Assembly (NCBI GenBank): GCA_036563245.1
Contig: DATCMU010000036.1
Location: 1-6,973, forward strand
Direction: 5' to 3'
Length of the DNA: 6,973 bases
DNA from: DATCMU01 sp036563245
Lineage (GTDB): Bacteria > Pseudomonadota > Alphaproteobacteria > Rhizobiales > Devosiaceae
This document shows, in pieces, positions 5,954-6,973 of the stretch; position 1 is the stretch's first letter; every line of letters begins with the position of its first letter. The notes beneath the pieces are model-generated. The model saw only the letters and a list, made by a program, of their open reading frames with translations. It was not told where the DNA came from and ran no database searches. The position numbers and the translations under genes were made by a program.

Positions 5954-6574
5954 TCAGGCCTTGCGCTGGAGCGCCAGCCAGACGCCGCCGCCGATCAGGA
6001 TCAGCCCGGAAATGCGGCTAAGCAGCCTTATTCGTGTCGTTGTGAGCGCGTGTCGCGCTGTGCCGGCAAGGATGGCATAGCCGCCATCGGTTATCGTGGC
6101 CACCGCCATGAATACCAACCCAAGCACCATGACCTGGACAAACGCCGGATGTCCGGTGTCGATAAATTGGGGGATGAAGGCGCCGATGAAGATCAGTGCC
6201 TTGGGATTGGACCACAAGACCAACGCCCCTTCCAGCATCAACCGGGCATTGGACTTGGGCTTGAGTTCGGCAATCTGCCCAAGCCTGCCAGTCGAACGCA
6301 GCATTCCGAAGCCGATCCAGATCAGATAGGCGGCACCTATGAGCTTGATCCAGTCGAACGCCCACCCCATGAATGCCACAAGGGCCTGCAGGCCCACCGC
6401 AACGACCAGAACCATGGAAAGAACGCCAATCTGGGTTCCGGCCACTACCGCAAGACCCGCCGACGTTCCCCGCGAGAGCGAATTCCCGATGATCACGGTG
6501 ACATTCGGTCCTGGAACGATTGCCAGGACGAAAGCCGCCGAAACGAAGGTCAGAAGCGTCGATACGCTGAACAT
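5954..6574 (-). CDS. LysE/RhtB-family amino-acid exporter (first of tandem pair)
   Basis: Inner-membrane protein of 206 residues from the LysE/RhtB transporter superfamily. Hydrophobic segments lie at about 5-30, 41-68, 72-93, 113-138, 145-171 and 187-203. The canonical first-helix motif VPGPN is at 20-24, the YLIWIGFGMLR segment at 83-93, and LWSNPKALIFIGAFIPQFI at 120-138. The likely role is efflux of an amino acid or related metabolite; the exact substrate cannot be told. The frame is open to a TTG at 6601, but the ATG at 6574 gives the family's normal N-terminus and matches its paralogue in length. Upstream, GAGG and CAGG lie 11 or more bases away, a moderate ribosome-binding site. The gene follows gyrA by 80 bases and precedes its paralogue by only 6. 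No LysG/LysR-type regulator is encoded in the window, so any substrate-responsive control must come from elsewhere. Confidence 0.93.
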   Translation of the reverse strand: MFSVSTLLTFVSAAFVLAIVPGPNVTVIIGNSLSRGTSAGLAVVAGTQIGVLSMVLVVAVGLQALVAFMGWAFDWIKLIGAAYLIWIGFGMLRSTGRLGQIAELKPKSNARLMLEGALVLWSNPKALIFIGAFIPQFIDTGHPAFVQVMVLGLVFMAVATITDGGYAILAGTARHALTTTRIRLLSRISGLILIGGGVWLALQRKA

Positions 6575-6614
6575 CGCTCGATCAGCCTGCCTCGTCGACA
6601 ATACCGACTGGGCC

Positions 6615-6640
6615 GCGCACCAGCACAGCGCCCGGCGCGC
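6615..6640 (-). other. GC-rich hairpin between gyrA and the first exporter
   Basis: On the minus strand GCGCGCC and GGTGCGC can pair over seven positions (one G-U) around a 12-base loop, in the 80-base gap after gyrA. No T tract follows, so a rho-independent terminator is not supported. It may be a pause or processing structure at the gyrA end, or an effect of high GC. Confidence 0.3.
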
Positions 6641-6654
6641 AATTCGCCAGGGGA

Positions 6655-6973
6655 TCAGGCATCGTCGCCACCGGGTTCGTCCGCGCTTCCCTCACCGTCA
6701 ATCGCATCATCGCCATCGTCTTCGTCGACAGGTTCGCTGATCCGTTCGACCGACACCACGCGCTCGTCTTCCGCCGTGTTGAGCACGATGACGCCCTGTG
6801 TCGCACGCCCGGCAATGCGGATCCCTTCAACCGGCACCCGGATCAGTTTGCCGCCATCGGTAACGAGCATGATCTGGTCGTCGTTCTCCACAGGGAAGGA
6901 GGCAACGATCGGGCCATTCTTGGGGGTGATCGACATGGCGGTGATGCCCTTGCCGCCGCGCCCGGTCACCCGG
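6655..6973 (-). CDS. gyrA: DNA gyrase subunit A, C-terminal end (partial)
   Basis: GyrA is the DNA-cleaving subunit of gyrase, which introduces negative supercoils using ATP with GyrB. Only the last 105 residues are inside the window; the rest lies beyond the right edge. They cover the final part of the DNA-wrapping beta-pinwheel, with RVTGRGGKGITAM, then DDQIMLVTDGGKLIRVPV and the RATQGVIVL strand, and TAEDERVVSVERISEPVDE. An acidic tail (EDDGDDAIDGEGSADEPGGD) ends the protein. The segment order and the DDQIMLVTDGG...EPVDEDD ending match GyrA closely and argue against ParC, which is less acidic at this end. A GTG at 6969 is an internal codon, not a start. The stop at 6655 is followed by an 80-base gap with no obvious intrinsic terminator before the exporter pair, so read-through into the downstream genes is possible. 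Confidence 0.95.
   Translation of the reverse strand, partial: RVTGRGGKGITAMSITPKNGPIVASFPVENDDQIMLVTDGGKLIRVPVEGIRIAGRATQGVIVLNTAEDERVVSVERISEPVDEDDGDDAIDGEGSADEPGGDDA

Overview
This 6,973-base window holds nine genes, all read from the minus strand, packed with gaps of at most 80 bases. The organism looks like an alphaproteobacterium, probably of the order Hyphomicrobiales (Rhizobiales). The reasons are the high GC content, the protein sequences, and a gyrA - coaD - cyclophilin - cyclophilin - queA - tgt order that I recall from rhizobia and relatives. That placement is from memory and was not searched. No plus-strand gene, RNA gene, insertion sequence, CRISPR array or phage gene can be supported.

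In the direction of transcription (high to low coordinates) the layout is as follows. 6973-6655 is the 3' end of gyrA (DNA gyrase subunit A). 6574-5954 and 5947-5324 are two tandem LysE/RhtB-family exporters. 5310-4819 is coaD (coenzyme A biosynthesis). 4808-4191 is a membrane-anchored or exported cyclophilin, and 4113-3637 a cytoplasmic cyclophilin. 3604-2522 is queA and 2525-1395 is tgt, two enzymes of queuosine tRNA modification whose genes overlap by four bases. 1382-1 is pgi (glucose-6-phosphate isomerase), cut by the window edge before its C-terminus.

Tight spacing and stop/start overlaps suggest that coaD to pgi, and perhaps the whole window, is co-transcribed. The functions are mostly unrelated housekeeping: DNA topology, CoA, protein folding, tRNA modification and glycolysis. 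Only queA and tgt act in the same pathway. Tgt exchanges preQ1 into the anticodon of GU(N) tRNAs and QueA then adds the epoxycyclopentanediol ring.

I do not see a wholly new system. The most notable observation is that Tgt has lost three of the four residues that form the family's structural zinc site, although its catalytic residues are intact. Lesser points are the tandem exporter pair placed between gyrA and coaD, the altered first-helix motif in the second exporter, and small perfect inverted repeats at several gene junctions. One of these overlaps the likely ribosome-binding site of tgt, and another sits just ahead of coaD, which lacks a clear Shine-Dalgarno.
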